Shown: positions 7,617 to 16,129 of the stretch, piece after piece
How the letters are laid out: every line of letters starts with the position of its first letter
How positions within the stretch are numbered: the first letter of the stretch is position 1
NCBI RefSeq assembly: GCF_046097095.1
Contig: NZ_CP175698.1
Coordinates: 2,356,001 to 2,420,000, forward strand
Length of the DNA stretch: 64,000 bases
Source: Natrinema sp046097095
GTDB taxonomy: Archaea > Halobacteriota > Halobacteria > Halobacteriales > Natrialbaceae
Direction: 5' to 3'
The notes under the pieces: model-generated
Seen by the model: only the letters and a program-made list of their open reading frames with translations
What the model was told of the DNA's origin: nothing
Databases searched by the model: none
Position numbers and translations under genes: made by a program

Positions 7617-8741
7617 TTATTGCTCCCTGGTATTTGCATCGGCGCGCTCTGCCATCCGGATTCCGGTTTTCTTCAATATTTGCGTCGAAAACAGGGAGTC
7701 CCAGTCGTCGTCGGTCACGTCCCAGTACTCGGCCATCGTTTCGCGGACCCGCTCGATGCGTCGCCGGCTCTCGTCCTCGCTGCGGCCGTGGGTCATCGCG
7801 AAGAAGTTGTACGGCCAGACTCCCTCGTGGCGCGGGCGCTGATAACAGTGGGTGACGAAGGGTAACGCGGCGATCTCGGGGCCGACCTCGGGGACGACCT
7901 CGTCGGGCACGTTCCAGACCGTCATCCCGTTTTCCGTATAGCCCAGCGCGTAGTGGTTCGGCACGACGCCGATCCGCCGGATCTTCCCCTCGCGTTCGAA
8001 CCGCTTGACCGTCTCGAGCACCCAGTCGACGTTCTGTCCGATCGCGTCGGCCACGTCCGCATATGGCGTCTCGGTGAGTGAAACGCCGTCTTGGATCTCG
8101 AGGATCAGATCGCGCTCGGCCGGCGAGAGCGTCGACTCGTCGGTCGGCGTCACGTCGGGACCGAGGTCGGTGAGATCGATCCCGGCCGCCACACTGTCCC
8201 CGTCGCCGTCGAGCGGGCCATCGACGTAGAACTTGGCCTCGACGCGGAACTCCCGTTGCTTGGGCAGATTGTACGTCTCTTGACCCGTCTCGTCTTCGAT
8301 TGCTGCCAGCACTTCCGCGACGCGGTCGCTCGCGGTTTCATCGCTCGGACTCGAGGCGCTTTGTGCCTCACCATCCGCGACGCTCACGACGAACCAGACG
8401 TTCAGATGTGGGTGTTCGCGCTCGTAGTTGTGAGCCACCTCACGGTGGCCGTTGACCGTCTCGACGATCTCGTCGAACCGATCAGCGGGGGCGTGCATGG
8501 CGACCAGCGTCGCCGTGCCGCCGATCTCCTGGGCGTTGACGAGCGGGCCAAACCGGGAGAGGACGCCCCGCTCGTCGAGGTCTCGAATCGTCTCGAGCAA
8601 CCCTGCCGCGTCGATGTCGACCCCGCGGTCGCGCATGGCCGCTGCGGCGGGCTCGAAGGGCCGTTCCACGACGGGATACCCGCCCTGAAAGGCGTTTACG
8701 ACCGCCCGCTCGCGTTCCGTGAGGTCGACGTCCGTGGTCAT
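7617..8741 (-). CDS. ahbB: siroheme decarboxylase, fused AhbA/AhbB-like
   Basis: A 374-residue protein with two AsnC-type halves. The N-terminal half (residues about 5-170) has an HTH-like segment and the second half (about 205-370) has another (SPAERDLILEIQDGVSLTE), followed by FVTHCYQRPRHEGVWPYN, typical of the NirD/AhbB family. The known reaction is removal of two acetate carboxyl groups from siroheme to give 12,18-didecarboxysiroheme, in the alternative haem pathway of archaea and sulfate reducers. Those bacteria use two separate chains of about 160-180 residues; here both are in one chain. It is the first gene of the operon with the dehydrogenase and hemA. Confidence 0.85.
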   Translation of the reverse strand: MTTDVDLTERERAVVNAFQGGYPVVERPFEPAAAAMRDRGVDIDAAGLLETIRDLDERGVLSRFGPLVNAQEIGGTATLVAMHAPADRFDEIVETVNGHREVAHNYEREHPHLNVWFVVSVADGEAQSASSPSDETASDRVAEVLAAIEDETGQETYNLPKQREFRVEAKFYVDGPLDGDGDSVAAGIDLTDLGPDVTPTDESTLSPAERDLILEIQDGVSLTETPYADVADAIGQNVDWVLETVKRFEREGKIRRIGVVPNHYALGYTENGMTVWNVPDEVVPEVGPEIAALPFVTHCYQRPRHEGVWPYNFFAMTHGRSEDESRRRIERVRETMAEYWDVTDDDWDSLFSTQILKKTGIRMAERADANTREQ

Positions 8742-8804
8742 AGCTGACCGTCGGGACTGCGATCGTATAAGCGAACCGGGACGGTTCTCGTCGCTGCGGC
8801 CGGC

Positions 8805-9206
8805 TCAGCCTTCGACGCCCGTCACGTCGTGCCCGAGGTCGCGAACGTCCTCGAGAATCGCCTCGTGGTCGGCCGTCGCCCGGTAATAGATGACGATGTC
8901 GAAGCTCCCCTCCCGGAGCAGTTGCTGGCACTCCCAGACGAACTCCTCGTTCTCGAGGGTCAGCCCCTGGTGCTGGTTCGAGGAGAAGTCGGTATCGTCG
9001 TTTCCGGAATAGACGTAGCAGTCTTTCGGGTCGTGGCCCGAGTGTTCGGCGATAACATCGCCGATGTCGATCGTCGCCTGCATCATCTTGACGTCTTCCT
9101 GCCCGTCGTAGTCGGTGTGGACGATCGCCCCGTTGAGGTCGATCTCGCCCGGCTCGAGTAGTGCCTTCGCCCGCCGGTAGAGGTCATCGTCGATCGCGTC
9201 TGCCAT
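8805..9206 (-). CDS. conserved haloarchaeal protein (DUF5778-like)
   Basis: A 133-residue soluble acidic protein starting MADAIDDDLYRRAK. It contains the conserved pieces GEIDLNGAIVHTDYDG and YVYSGNDDTDFSSNQHQG, and ends in a helix-strand pair. I recognise it as the DUF5778 type found in many haloarchaea, from memory and without a search. No catalytic motif or membrane segment is seen. It is single-copy, between the haem operon and the first cis-prenyltransferase, and its function is unknown. An in-frame ATG at 9221 would add five residues. Confidence 0.75.
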   Translation of the reverse strand: MADAIDDDLYRRAKALLEPGEIDLNGAIVHTDYDGQEDVKMMQATIDIGDVIAEHSGHDPKDCYVYSGNDDTDFSSNQHQGLTLENEEFVWECQQLLREGSFDIVIYYRATADHEAILEDVRDLGHDVTGVEG

Positions 9207-9381
9207 TGTGTGGCCGTTCACGGCCGGGACGGATAGCCGTCACGATTCCGACGCTGTGAGCGACAGGTCGTATACCGAGAACCGACTCACACTCCGCGGG
9301 TACCCGTCGGCCGGACGGATCGTTGCATTGACAGATCGTCACACACAAGACACATAGTCGTCGCTGACTATTTCCCGAACA

Positions 9382-10314
9382 ATGAAGCGGTGGCTCCGTC
9401 AGCGCGTCGACGCGGCCTACGAACGGCTGCTCTCCAGAGAAATCTCCGGCGCGCCGACCCACGTCGCGGTGATCCAAGACGGTAACCGGCGGTACGCCCG
9501 CAAGCGGGGCGGTAACGCCCACGAGGGCCACCGCGCCGGTGCCGAAACGACCGAACGCGTCCTCGAGTGGTGTCAGGATGTCGGCGTCGAGGAGTTGACG
9601 CTGTATACGTTCTCGACGGAGAACTTCGAGCGTCCCGACGAGCAAAACGAGGCGCTGTTCGACCTACTCTGTGAGAAACTCCACGAGTTCGCGGACGCCG
9701 ACCGCGTCCACGAAAACGAGGTCTGTATCCGCGCCATCGGCGAGACGGAACTGCTCCCCGAGCGCGTTCAAAACGCCGTCGAGTACGCCGAACGCCGTAC
9801 GTGTGACTACGATCGATTCGTGCTCAACATCGCGCTCGCATACGGCGGTCGCTCGCGACTGCTCGAGGCCGCCCGCGGCGTCGCCGAGGGCGTCGAAACC
9901 GGCGCGCTCGACCCCGCAGAGATCGATGTCGAAGACATCGAGGACCGACTGTACGACCAGCCGGTTCGAGACGTCGACCTCATTATTCGCCCCGCCGGTG
10001 AGGAACGGACCTCGAACTTTCTCCCATGGCACGCAAACGGCAACGAAGCTGCCGTCTTCTTCTGTACGCCTTACTGGCCGGAGTTCTCGAAGACGGACTT
10101 CCTGCGGGGGATCCGCACCTACGAACACCGCGAGGAGTCGTGGCGGCGGACTCGCGCCCGGCGTGCGCTGGCCCTGCTCGGAGCCGTCAGCGAACCCGAA
10201 CTCGCCGAGGCCCGATCGATCGTCGACCGCTTTCGCGACTCGCTCCCCTCGAGCGAGCGACCCGAAGCCGGTGACCTCGAGGCCGGAGACTCGAGCAGCC
10301 GGATCGCAGACTGA
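9382..10314 (+). CDS. uppS: cis-prenyltransferase 1 (polyprenyl diphosphate synthase)
   Basis: A 310-residue Z-type prenyltransferase that extends an allylic diphosphate with isopentenyl diphosphate to make the long carrier lipid used for glycosylation. The catalytic motif HVAVIQDGNRRYARK is complete (Asp near residue 36), and the GHRAG and FSTENFERP motifs follow. The C-terminal substrate motif keeps arginine and serine (DLIIRPAGEERTSNF), but the usual W-Q-S-x-Y-x-E-L-x-F-T stretch is changed to one reading WHANGNEAAVFFCTPYWPEF. Residues beyond 270 are a disordered acidic extension. A second, diverged copy lies at 10780-11385. Undecaprenyl versus dolichyl product is not decided. Confidence 0.9.
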   Translation: MKRWLRQRVDAAYERLLSREISGAPTHVAVIQDGNRRYARKRGGNAHEGHRAGAETTERVLEWCQDVGVEELTLYTFSTENFERPDEQNEALFDLLCEKLHEFADADRVHENEVCIRAIGETELLPERVQNAVEYAERRTCDYDRFVLNIALAYGGRSRLLEAARGVAEGVETGALDPAEIDVEDIEDRLYDQPVRDVDLIIRPAGEERTSNFLPWHANGNEAAVFFCTPYWPEFSKTDFLRGIRTYEHREESWRRTRARRALALLGAVSEPELAEARSIVDRFRDSLPSSERPEAGDLEAGDSSSRIAD

Positions 10315-10392
10315 CCCGCGCCGGGGCTCGAGCGCCGACCGGTTTGGTTCACCATAAGATCTTTACCAATCATTCGAGCAACAGTAACTGCG

Positions 10393-10770
10393 ATGTCACC
10401 CCCAGATACCGCGCCCGCCGTCGACGTCGAACGGTTCGTTCGACTCACAGACGTCCCGCTCGACGAGGCGTACGCGCTCCTTGCAAACCCCCGGACGCGC
10501 CGCTCTCTCCACGTCCTCTCGACGTGTGAACCGCCGCTCTCGGTCGACGAACTGATTCGGATCGTCGGCCGCCGGGACGACGCCGACGCCCGCGCCGTCC
10601 GCGTCTCGCTCGTCCACACCGTTTTGCCGAAACTCGAGACCCACGACGTCCTCGAGTACGATCGCGACGGTGGGACCGTTCGACTCGAGCGGCCGGTCGT
10701 CGCCGTGGACGACCCGGTCCCCGCACTCGAGAGCACCGAGCGAGCGGGACCAAACGGATCGCCGACCTGA
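10393..10770 (+). CDS. winged-helix protein (DUF7344-like)
   Basis: A 125-residue protein with a winged helix in residues about 20-100: LDEAYALLANPRTRRSLHVL, a helix pair SVDELIRIV, then VSLVHTVLPKLETHDVLEYD and a wing strand. This matches the small DUF7344-type winged-helix proteins common in haloarchaea, which usually act as DNA-binding regulators. It sits between the two cis-prenyltransferase genes, is on the same strand as uppS 1 and is convergent with copy 2, with 9 bp between stops. A role in controlling the lipid-carrier genes is possible but not shown. Confidence 0.75.
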   Translation: MSPPDTAPAVDVERFVRLTDVPLDEAYALLANPRTRRSLHVLSTCEPPLSVDELIRIVGRRDDADARAVRVSLVHTVLPKLETHDVLEYDRDGGTVRLERPVVAVDDPVPALESTERAGPNGSPT

Positions 10771-10779
10771 CGCGAGCGA

Positions 10780-11385
10780 TCAGCGGCCGAACCGACGCGA
10801 GCGGTTGCAGTACTCCCGGACCGCCCGCAGGAAGTCCCGCTTGCGGAAGTCCCGCCAGTTGATGTCCGTGAAATACAGTTCGGAGTATACGGACTGCCAG
10901 ATCATGAAATCCGAGAGGCGCTCCGCACCGGTTTTGATGACCAGATCCGGTTCCGAGGGGAAGACGAGGTTGTCCTCGACGTGGTCGGCGGCGATCTCGC
11001 TGGAGGTGAGCTCGCCCGCCTCGACGCGTTCGGCCAGGGTTCGAACTGCGCTGGTAAACTCGTGTTTGCCGCCGAGGCCGATTCCGATCCGGATCGGCGC
11101 ATCGGCGCGCGCTTTGTCTTCCGGCCCGCGAACGGCGATCGGACGCGGTGCTTCGATCGTCTCGAGTTCGCGACGCAGGGCCGGCACCGCCGCCGCGTCG
11201 AGGACGCTCACGTAAACGGTAATCTGCGAGGCGTACTCGACAGCCCATTCGAAGAAATCGGTGAGCGTGTCGTATGCGCCGCGCTCTAGCAGGTCGCGTT
11301 CGGTGATCACGAGTGCGACATGGCCGGGCGGGTCGGCCACGTGGCGGCGGATCCGGAGGGCGAGGTACCGTTCGTACAGTCCCAC
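10780..11385 (-). CDS. cis-prenyltransferase 2, N-terminal catalytic motif missing
   Basis: A 201-residue paralogue of uppS starting at GTG 11385 (VGLYERYLALRIRR). The family's Asp-Gly-Asn-Arg motif is replaced by HVALVITERDLLERGAY, and the S-x-E-N motif is absent. The core and C-terminus are well kept: GLGGKHEFTSAVR, DLVIKTGAERLSDF (normally IRTGGE) and ELYFTDINWRDF. Without the catalytic Asp it may be a non-catalytic partner, as NgBR/Nus1 is for the eukaryotic enzyme. The start is taken from a TATA-like box about 25 nt upstream; the frame stays open upstream but without a good promoter. Confidence 0.8.
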   Translation of the reverse strand: MGLYERYLALRIRRHVADPPGHVALVITERDLLERGAYDTLTDFFEWAVEYASQITVYVSVLDAAAVPALRRELETIEAPRPIAVRGPEDKARADAPIRIGIGLGGKHEFTSAVRTLAERVEAGELTSSEIAADHVEDNLVFPSEPDLVIKTGAERLSDFMIWQSVYSELYFTDINWRDFRKRDFLRAVREYCNRSRRFGR

Positions 11386-11406
11386 GTTGATACCTTTCGT
11401 CGCCGG

Positions 11407-11413
11407 TAAGATA
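11407..11413 (-). promoter_or_regulatory. TATA-like box of cis-prenyltransferase 2
   Basis: On the minus strand this reads TATCTTA, centred about 25 nt before GTG 11385. It supports a leaderless mRNA starting with GTG and decides against longer upstream starts. Confidence 0.4.
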
Positions 11414-11542
11414 CCGGTTACGGGTCGCGACGAGCACTGTGGACGCTGAGCTGGTCCCTGTCTCGGCCGTTGAGGCCGGTGAAAGCCGACTCGAGCGGGT
11501 TCACGAACCTTGAAGTAATCGCCACAGAAAGTGACCGGTAAC

Positions 11543-12868
11543 GTGACAGCACCCGTTCGGCGAGCCGGTGTGTTTGCGGCCCTTTGTACGCTTTCGCTCG
11601 TCGTTCCGCTCTTCGATCCGCGGGTCGGGGCGGTCGTCGCCGGTGCCGTCTTGCTCGGGGCGTACGTCATCACCGGTGGGCCGCTGTTCGAACTACTCGC
11701 ATATCCGGGTGACTACGAGGATTCCCGCCTCTACGGCCTTATCACGTTCGTCCTCGCGGGAGTCGCGCTCGGTCTCATGGCGACCGCGGCGTCGATGCCG
11801 GTCTCCATCTTCGTCGGGACGATCCTGCTCGTCGGCTACGGCAACCTCGGCGAACAGCTCGTGAGGTTGCGGACTGATCGGGACGTCGTTCGCGTCGTCG
11901 GCTTCTGTCTCGCCGCGACGACGGCCGCGATCGCCGGTCAACTCGTTACGCACTCGCTTACCGGCGACGCCGTCGCGTCGGCGCTTCCGATCGTCGTCTT
12001 CTTGGCCGCCAGCGGCGCGTTTCTCGCCGCGTTGCTGCGCGACGTGTTGTTGCGCTCCGACGATCCGATCGTCGTCCTCTCGGTCGGGCTCTTGCTGTGG
12101 CTACTCGCTGAACTCGAGCCGACACTCGGGACGGGCGAAATCGCCATCGCGCTCGGGATCACGGTCGCGCTCGGCTACGCCTCATACGCCCTCGAGACGG
12201 CGTCGATCGCGGGGATGCTGACCGGCGTGTTGCTCGCACTGTTGACGATCGTCCTTGGCGGCTACGGCTGGTTCGCCGTCCTCATCTCCTTTTTCGCCAT
12301 CGGCGGCCTCTCGACGAAGTTCCGCTACGATCGCAAGGCGGAACTCGGCGTCGCCGAGGATAACGACGGGGCTCGAGGCAGCGGGAACGTGCTCGGTAAC
12401 GCCGCCGTCGCGCTGATCGCAGTGCTCGGCTACGCGGCCAGCGATGCCGGCTTCCTTCCGCGGGATCCCGAACTGTTTCTCTTTGCCTTCGCGGGCTCGA
12501 TCGCCACCGCGATGAGCGATACGCTCTCGAGCGAGATCGGTAGCGTCTTCGAGACGCCGCGACTGATCACGACGCTTGAGCCGGTCGATCCCGGCACCGA
12601 CGGCGGCGTCACGTGGCAGGGCGAACTCGCCGGAATCGGCGGCGCGGTCGTCGTCGCCGCTATCGCCTACGGGCTCTTTCCGCAGGTCGAGGCCATCGGT
12701 GCGGCGATTATCGTCGCCGCCGGGATTGTCGGGATGACCGTCGACAGCCTCCTCGGGGCGACTCTCGAGGGCTCCCTACTTGGCAATCAGGGCGTGAACT
12801 TCCTCGCGACGCTGTCGGGCGCGATCGTCAGCGCGCTGTTCGTGCTCTCGTTTCTTGGGCCGAGCTGA
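11543..12868 (+). CDS. DUF92/TMEM19-family membrane protein, possible prenyl-phosphate kinase
   Basis: A 441-residue membrane protein with about a dozen hydrophobic segments. Residues about 200-430 match DUF92: GGYGWFAVLISFFAIGGLSTKF, then GSGNVLGNAAVALIAV and an AMSDTLSSEIG motif, ending with GMTVDSLLGATLEGSLLG. The first ~200 residues are an extra membrane domain. A plant DUF92 member, VTE6, is a phytyl-phosphate kinase, so with two cis-prenyltransferases next door this could phosphorylate a prenyl phosphate; that is inference. It starts at GTG 11543 (about 27 nt after an AT-rich box) or GTG 11531. Confidence 0.8.
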   Translation: MTAPVRRAGVFAALCTLSLVVPLFDPRVGAVVAGAVLLGAYVITGGPLFELLAYPGDYEDSRLYGLITFVLAGVALGLMATAASMPVSIFVGTILLVGYGNLGEQLVRLRTDRDVVRVVGFCLAATTAAIAGQLVTHSLTGDAVASALPIVVFLAASGAFLAALLRDVLLRSDDPIVVLSVGLLLWLLAELEPTLGTGEIAIALGITVALGYASYALETASIAGMLTGVLLALLTIVLGGYGWFAVLISFFAIGGLSTKFRYDRKAELGVAEDNDGARGSGNVLGNAAVALIAVLGYAASDAGFLPRDPELFLFAFAGSIATAMSDTLSSEIGSVFETPRLITTLEPVDPGTDGGVTWQGELAGIGGAVVVAAIAYGLFPQVEAIGAAIIVAAGIVGMTVDSLLGATLEGSLLGNQGVNFLATLSGAIVSALFVLSFLGPS

Positions 12869-12960
12869 CGGCGGCGGTCGGCATCGATATGGCTTCCGTC
12901 CCGACGACAGTCGGCGTGCAAGCGTCGCAAAGCAGTGATCGGCGTCGACGGCCGTCGGAC

Positions 12961-13173
12961 TCAGTCGTCGGCAGCGGAGAAGGCGTTCGCCGAGGCGGTG
13001 TCGGCGACTCGATCGGATCGGTCAGTGGCTCGATCGGACTGGTCGTCGGCGTCGGTCGGCTCGAGGCGTCTCTCGGTGTGTGTCCGCGTCGTCGCGGTAG
13101 TGGCCGTCGTCCAGAACATCAACAGTACCCAGACGCCGAGCAGCGCGAGCGCGGCCGATGGCGGGGGCGTCAT
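12961..13173 (-). CDS. small single-span membrane protein
   Basis: A 70-residue protein: MTPPPSAALALLGVWVLLMF forms one transmembrane helix, followed by a polar, acidic, Asp/Ser-rich tail (about residues 28-70). It is on the same strand as dnaG and lies 81 nt downstream of its stop, so it may be its last co-transcribed gene. No function is known; tail composition suggests it faces the cytoplasm. Moderate confidence because it is short, but its acidic composition is typical of real haloarchaeal genes. Confidence 0.55.
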   Translation of the reverse strand: MTPPPSAALALLGVWVLLMFWTTATTATTRTHTERRLEPTDADDQSDRATDRSDRVADTASANAFSAADD

Positions 13174-13254
13174 TATCGGTCGCTCGGTCCCGGCGGCATA
13201 TCAACGGACCGTTCCGACCTCGTCCGCTGGGAACGGACCGCGTTTCAGGTCTTC

Positions 13255-14742
13255 TCAGGTCTCTTCCGGTCGCCGCTCGGCGATTTCGTCGACCGCGTGA
13301 ATCCGGACGCCGGTCGGCCGCTTGGTGAACTGCCCGAGCGAGCGCGCGATGATCTGCTCGACGCCGCGGTCGGCCGCGAGATCGAGTAGTTGCTGGCCCA
13401 GAATGTCATCGAGGATGACCGTCGTCGGCACCGTCTCGGCGGACTCGAGGGCGCTGTCGGCCTCGGCCGCGTCGGTTTCGTCGATGGGAGCAGCGTCGGC
13501 GTCGAGGAACCGAACGCGGTCGGTATTCTCGCGCACGATTGCTGTCGCGTGCCCATAGACGGTTTCCGGCCCGCGATCCTCGTCGGCGTCTGAGTCGGGC
13601 GCAGACCGCATTTGCGACTCTGCCTCTCCGTGCCCGGCCGCGGCCCCCTCGAGTTCGCCTGTCGGCTGTGTCGTCGACTGCGTTCGGGTCGGCGACTCTC
13701 CGTTCGCCCGTTCGGCCTCGGCCCTCGAAGACGATCCGTCGCCGGCCTTCGTCGCCGTGGTTCCCTCACTCGCGTCGGCGGTCGTGGACGACGATTCAGC
13801 CTCCGTCTCAGAGCCTGTATCGGAGTCGGTCGCCTCCTCGTCGACGGCCGTCGGCGATGCGGATTCGGAACCGGACGGCGGCGGTGCCGGCGTCGTGCTG
13901 CCATCGGTCGCGGCGACGGCTTCTCGCGGCTCGTTCAGTTCGGAGACGGTCTCGTAAGGCACTTTGTTCCGGAGGGCAGCGAACAGTTCGTGGTGGTCCA
14001 TGTCCTCGACAGAGCCGTCGGCGGGGGCGAAAGCGACGTAATCGATGTCGCCGACCTGGGCGAGTTCCTCGAGAATCAGATCGCCGCCACGGTCGCCGTC
14101 GAGGAAGGCGGTAACGGTGCGATGGTGAGTGAGTTCGGCGACTGCGTCGGGGATGCTCGTCCCCTCGACCGCGATGGCGTTCTTGATGCCGTATTTGAGC
14201 ATGGTGAGCACGTCGGCCCGGCCCTCGACGATGATGATGGCGTCGCTGTCGGTGACGCGCGGCCCGGCGGGCAGGCCCTCGTACTCGGTGATGTCCTCGA
14301 CGCGGACGTGCTGGCGCACCTCCGCTAAGATCTCGTCGGAGGACATGATCGTGTCGTCGAATCCCGTCCGAAGCAGTTCCTTCGCGCGATCGACGACTTC
14401 CTTTCGCTTTGCCGCCCGTATATCCTCGATCTCTCGGATCTCGAGGTTGGCCCGACAGGGGCCGACCCTGGTGATCGTCTCGAGGGCGGCCGCGAGAGTG
14501 GCTGTTTCAACCTTGTCGAGGCTGGTCGCGATCGTCACCTGGCCGTGAGAGTTGCCGCTGGTACTTGCGATTTCGACATCGATGCGGCCGACTTTGCCGG
14601 ACTGGCGGAGGTCGCGCAGGTCTAAATCGTCGCCGAGTAGGCCTTCGGTCTGCCCGAAGATCGCGCCGACGACGTCGCTGCGCTCGACGACCCCGTCAGC
14701 CGTAACGTCCGCGTGAATGAGGTATTTCGAGGTGTCTTCCAT
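13255..14742 (-). CDS. dnaG: archaeal DnaG (TOPRIM primase-like / exosome-associated)
   Basis: A 495-residue archaeal DnaG. The N-terminal ~130 residues carry the family start (KYLIHADVTADGVVERSDVVG). The TOPRIM domain spans about 165-270: the catalytic Glu is in IIIVEGRADVLTMLKYG and the Asp pair in FLDGDRGGDL. Archaeal DnaG can synthesise RNA in vitro and associates with the exosome. Residues about 290-420 are an acidic Ser/Thr/Glu linker of low complexity, variable in haloarchaea, before a conserved C-terminal domain (TTVILDDILGQQLLDLAADRG). The start is clear at ATG 14742. Confidence 0.93.
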   Translation of the reverse strand: MEDTSKYLIHADVTADGVVERSDVVGAIFGQTEGLLGDDLDLRDLRQSGKVGRIDVEIASTSGNSHGQVTIATSLDKVETATLAAALETITRVGPCRANLEIREIEDIRAAKRKEVVDRAKELLRTGFDDTIMSSDEILAEVRQHVRVEDITEYEGLPAGPRVTDSDAIIIVEGRADVLTMLKYGIKNAIAVEGTSIPDAVAELTHHRTVTAFLDGDRGGDLILEELAQVGDIDYVAFAPADGSVEDMDHHELFAALRNKVPYETVSELNEPREAVAATDGSTTPAPPPSGSESASPTAVDEEATDSDTGSETEAESSSTTADASEGTTATKAGDGSSSRAEAERANGESPTRTQSTTQPTGELEGAAAGHGEAESQMRSAPDSDADEDRGPETVYGHATAIVRENTDRVRFLDADAAPIDETDAAEADSALESAETVPTTVILDDILGQQLLDLAADRGVEQIIARSLGQFTKRPTGVRIHAVDEIAERRPEET

Positions 14743-14907
14743 GGGAGATCTGTCCCCGCGAGGGGCGCGGTGACGCGGGAGTCGCGTACAGAGACCGGTT
14801 TATATGTAATTTCGTCCGTGGGAGGCAAATAGCTGTTGACCTCGAGAGACTCTCAAAACCGCGCTCGAACCCGGCCTGCACTCGACCGCGTCGATCTCGA
14901 GGGGTCG

Positions 14908-15672
14908 TCAGTACGCCGGTCGCGTTCGGTACCAGTAGACCGTCACCACGAGCAAGACGACGAGCCCACCGAGGAAAAAGAGAAGCCCCGGTGGGATGGC
15001 TCCGAACACCGCATCGGCAGCCTCGACACTTCCGTCAGTGGCGTTCCGGGCCGCTTCGTTGCCGGCGTCGAGCCCCGAACCGTCCGCGCCAGCGCTTCCG
15101 TTGGCGGCGGTTTCTGTCCCGCCGGTGTCGTTGACGCTCTCGATTCCGAATCCGCCGCTGCTCGCGCCGCCAGCCGCCCCGTCCGATTTCGGCGACCCCG
15201 CACCGCCGTCGGTGGTTCCGGTTGGGGTCGGCGCGAGCCACCGCGTGAGGACGTACTGCACCAGCAGACTCCCGCCCGCGAGCGCGCCGACGCCGCCGAT
15301 GAACCGCGAGAGGGCGTCTTTCAACTGCGTCGCGCGCGATTCGTCGCTCGCCACGATCAGCGGCCCGTCGGTCGTCGCGTAGACGCTCATCTCGTTGCCC
15401 CGCGAGGAGTACCACGTGTCGACGACCTCGATGAGGCCGGCGTCCTCGAGGTTCTCCAAGTGATAGCGGACGTTCTGGATGGAGGTGTCGATCGCGTCGG
15501 CGATGTCGCTGGGCGTCGCGGGTTGATCGTCGAGATGGGCGTAGATCCGCCGGGCCGTCGTCGAGGAGAGGGCGGCGAAGACCGCGTCGGCGTCCTCGCC
15601 CTCGAGGTCGACGACGCGGGGCTGGCCCTCTTCGGCGGCCGTCTCGGAGCGAAAGGGGAACAGACGGGCCAT
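14908..15672 (-). CDS. membrane-anchored winged-helix regulator
   Basis: A 254-residue protein with an ArsR-like winged helix at about residues 25-95 (ARRIYAHL, PSDIADAIDTSIQNVRYHLE, LEDAGLIEVVDTWY). A first hydrophobic stretch lies near 125-147, then a Gly/Ser/Asp-rich loop of about 85 residues, and a second transmembrane helix ends the protein (PPGLLFFLGGLVVLLVVTVY). The likely topology is HTH inside, loop outside, short tail inside, so it could transmit an external signal to DNA without a kinase. It is divergent from the DUF3311/symporter pair, its probable target. Similar membrane HTH proteins are known in haloarchaea. Confidence 0.82.
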   Translation of the reverse strand: MARLFPFRSETAAEEGQPRVVDLEGEDADAVFAALSSTTARRIYAHLDDQPATPSDIADAIDTSIQNVRYHLENLEDAGLIEVVDTWYSSRGNEMSVYATTDGPLIVASDESRATQLKDALSRFIGGVGALAGGSLLVQYVLTRWLAPTPTGTTDGGAGSPKSDGAAGGASSGGFGIESVNDTGGTETAANGSAGADGSGLDAGNEAARNATDGSVEAADAVFGAIPPGLLFFLGGLVVLLVVTVYWYRTRPAY

Positions 15673-15847
15673 ATGGGGTTCGATTCCTATTCTCTGTCAG
15701 ACACCTATACCCTTTTTCCTCGGTGAAAGAGCGATTTGAGCTACCGGAAACCGCGGGACGCGACCGCGTCGCCGATCGATGAACAATTCTCTTCGATATC
15801 GGTGTTCGAACAGTAAGAATTACCCACATCGGAGCCGACGCTCGCGT

Positions 15848-16129
15848 ATGCGTCGCAACGAGACCGGACTCTGGCTCGCGGTGGCGGTCGTCCTCGCCGC
15901 GCTCGCAGTGCCGTGGTTCCTCTGGGGGTCGTCGACCGTCGTCGCCGGGCTGCCGGTGTGGCTCTGGTGGCACGTCGGCTGGATGGGGGTCGCGTCGGTC
16001 GTCTTCTGGGTGTTCACCCAGCGAGCGTGGGGAATCGGCATCGAACCGGCCGTGGGGGACTCGAGTGCTACACCCGATGGGTCGGCCGACCGCGCTCGAG
16101 GACCGTACTCCGGGGGTGATTCGCAGTGA
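15848..16129 (+). CDS. DUF3311 small membrane subunit
   Basis: A 93-residue protein with two transmembrane helices (ETGLWLAVAVVLAALAVPWF, and a second near LWWHVGWMGVASVVFWVF) and a polar tail. It matches DUF3311, which is usually encoded just before a sodium/solute symporter; here the symporter starts at the overlapping GTG 16126. It is presumably an accessory subunit of the symporter. The start at ATG 15848 leaves a TATA-like box about 30 nt upstream; longer in-frame starts add polar residues that do not fit the family. Confidence 0.85.
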   Translation: MRRNETGLWLAVAVVLAALAVPWFLWGSSTVVAGLPVWLWWHVGWMGVASVVFWVFTQRAWGIGIEPAVGDSSATPDGSADRARGPYSGGDSQ

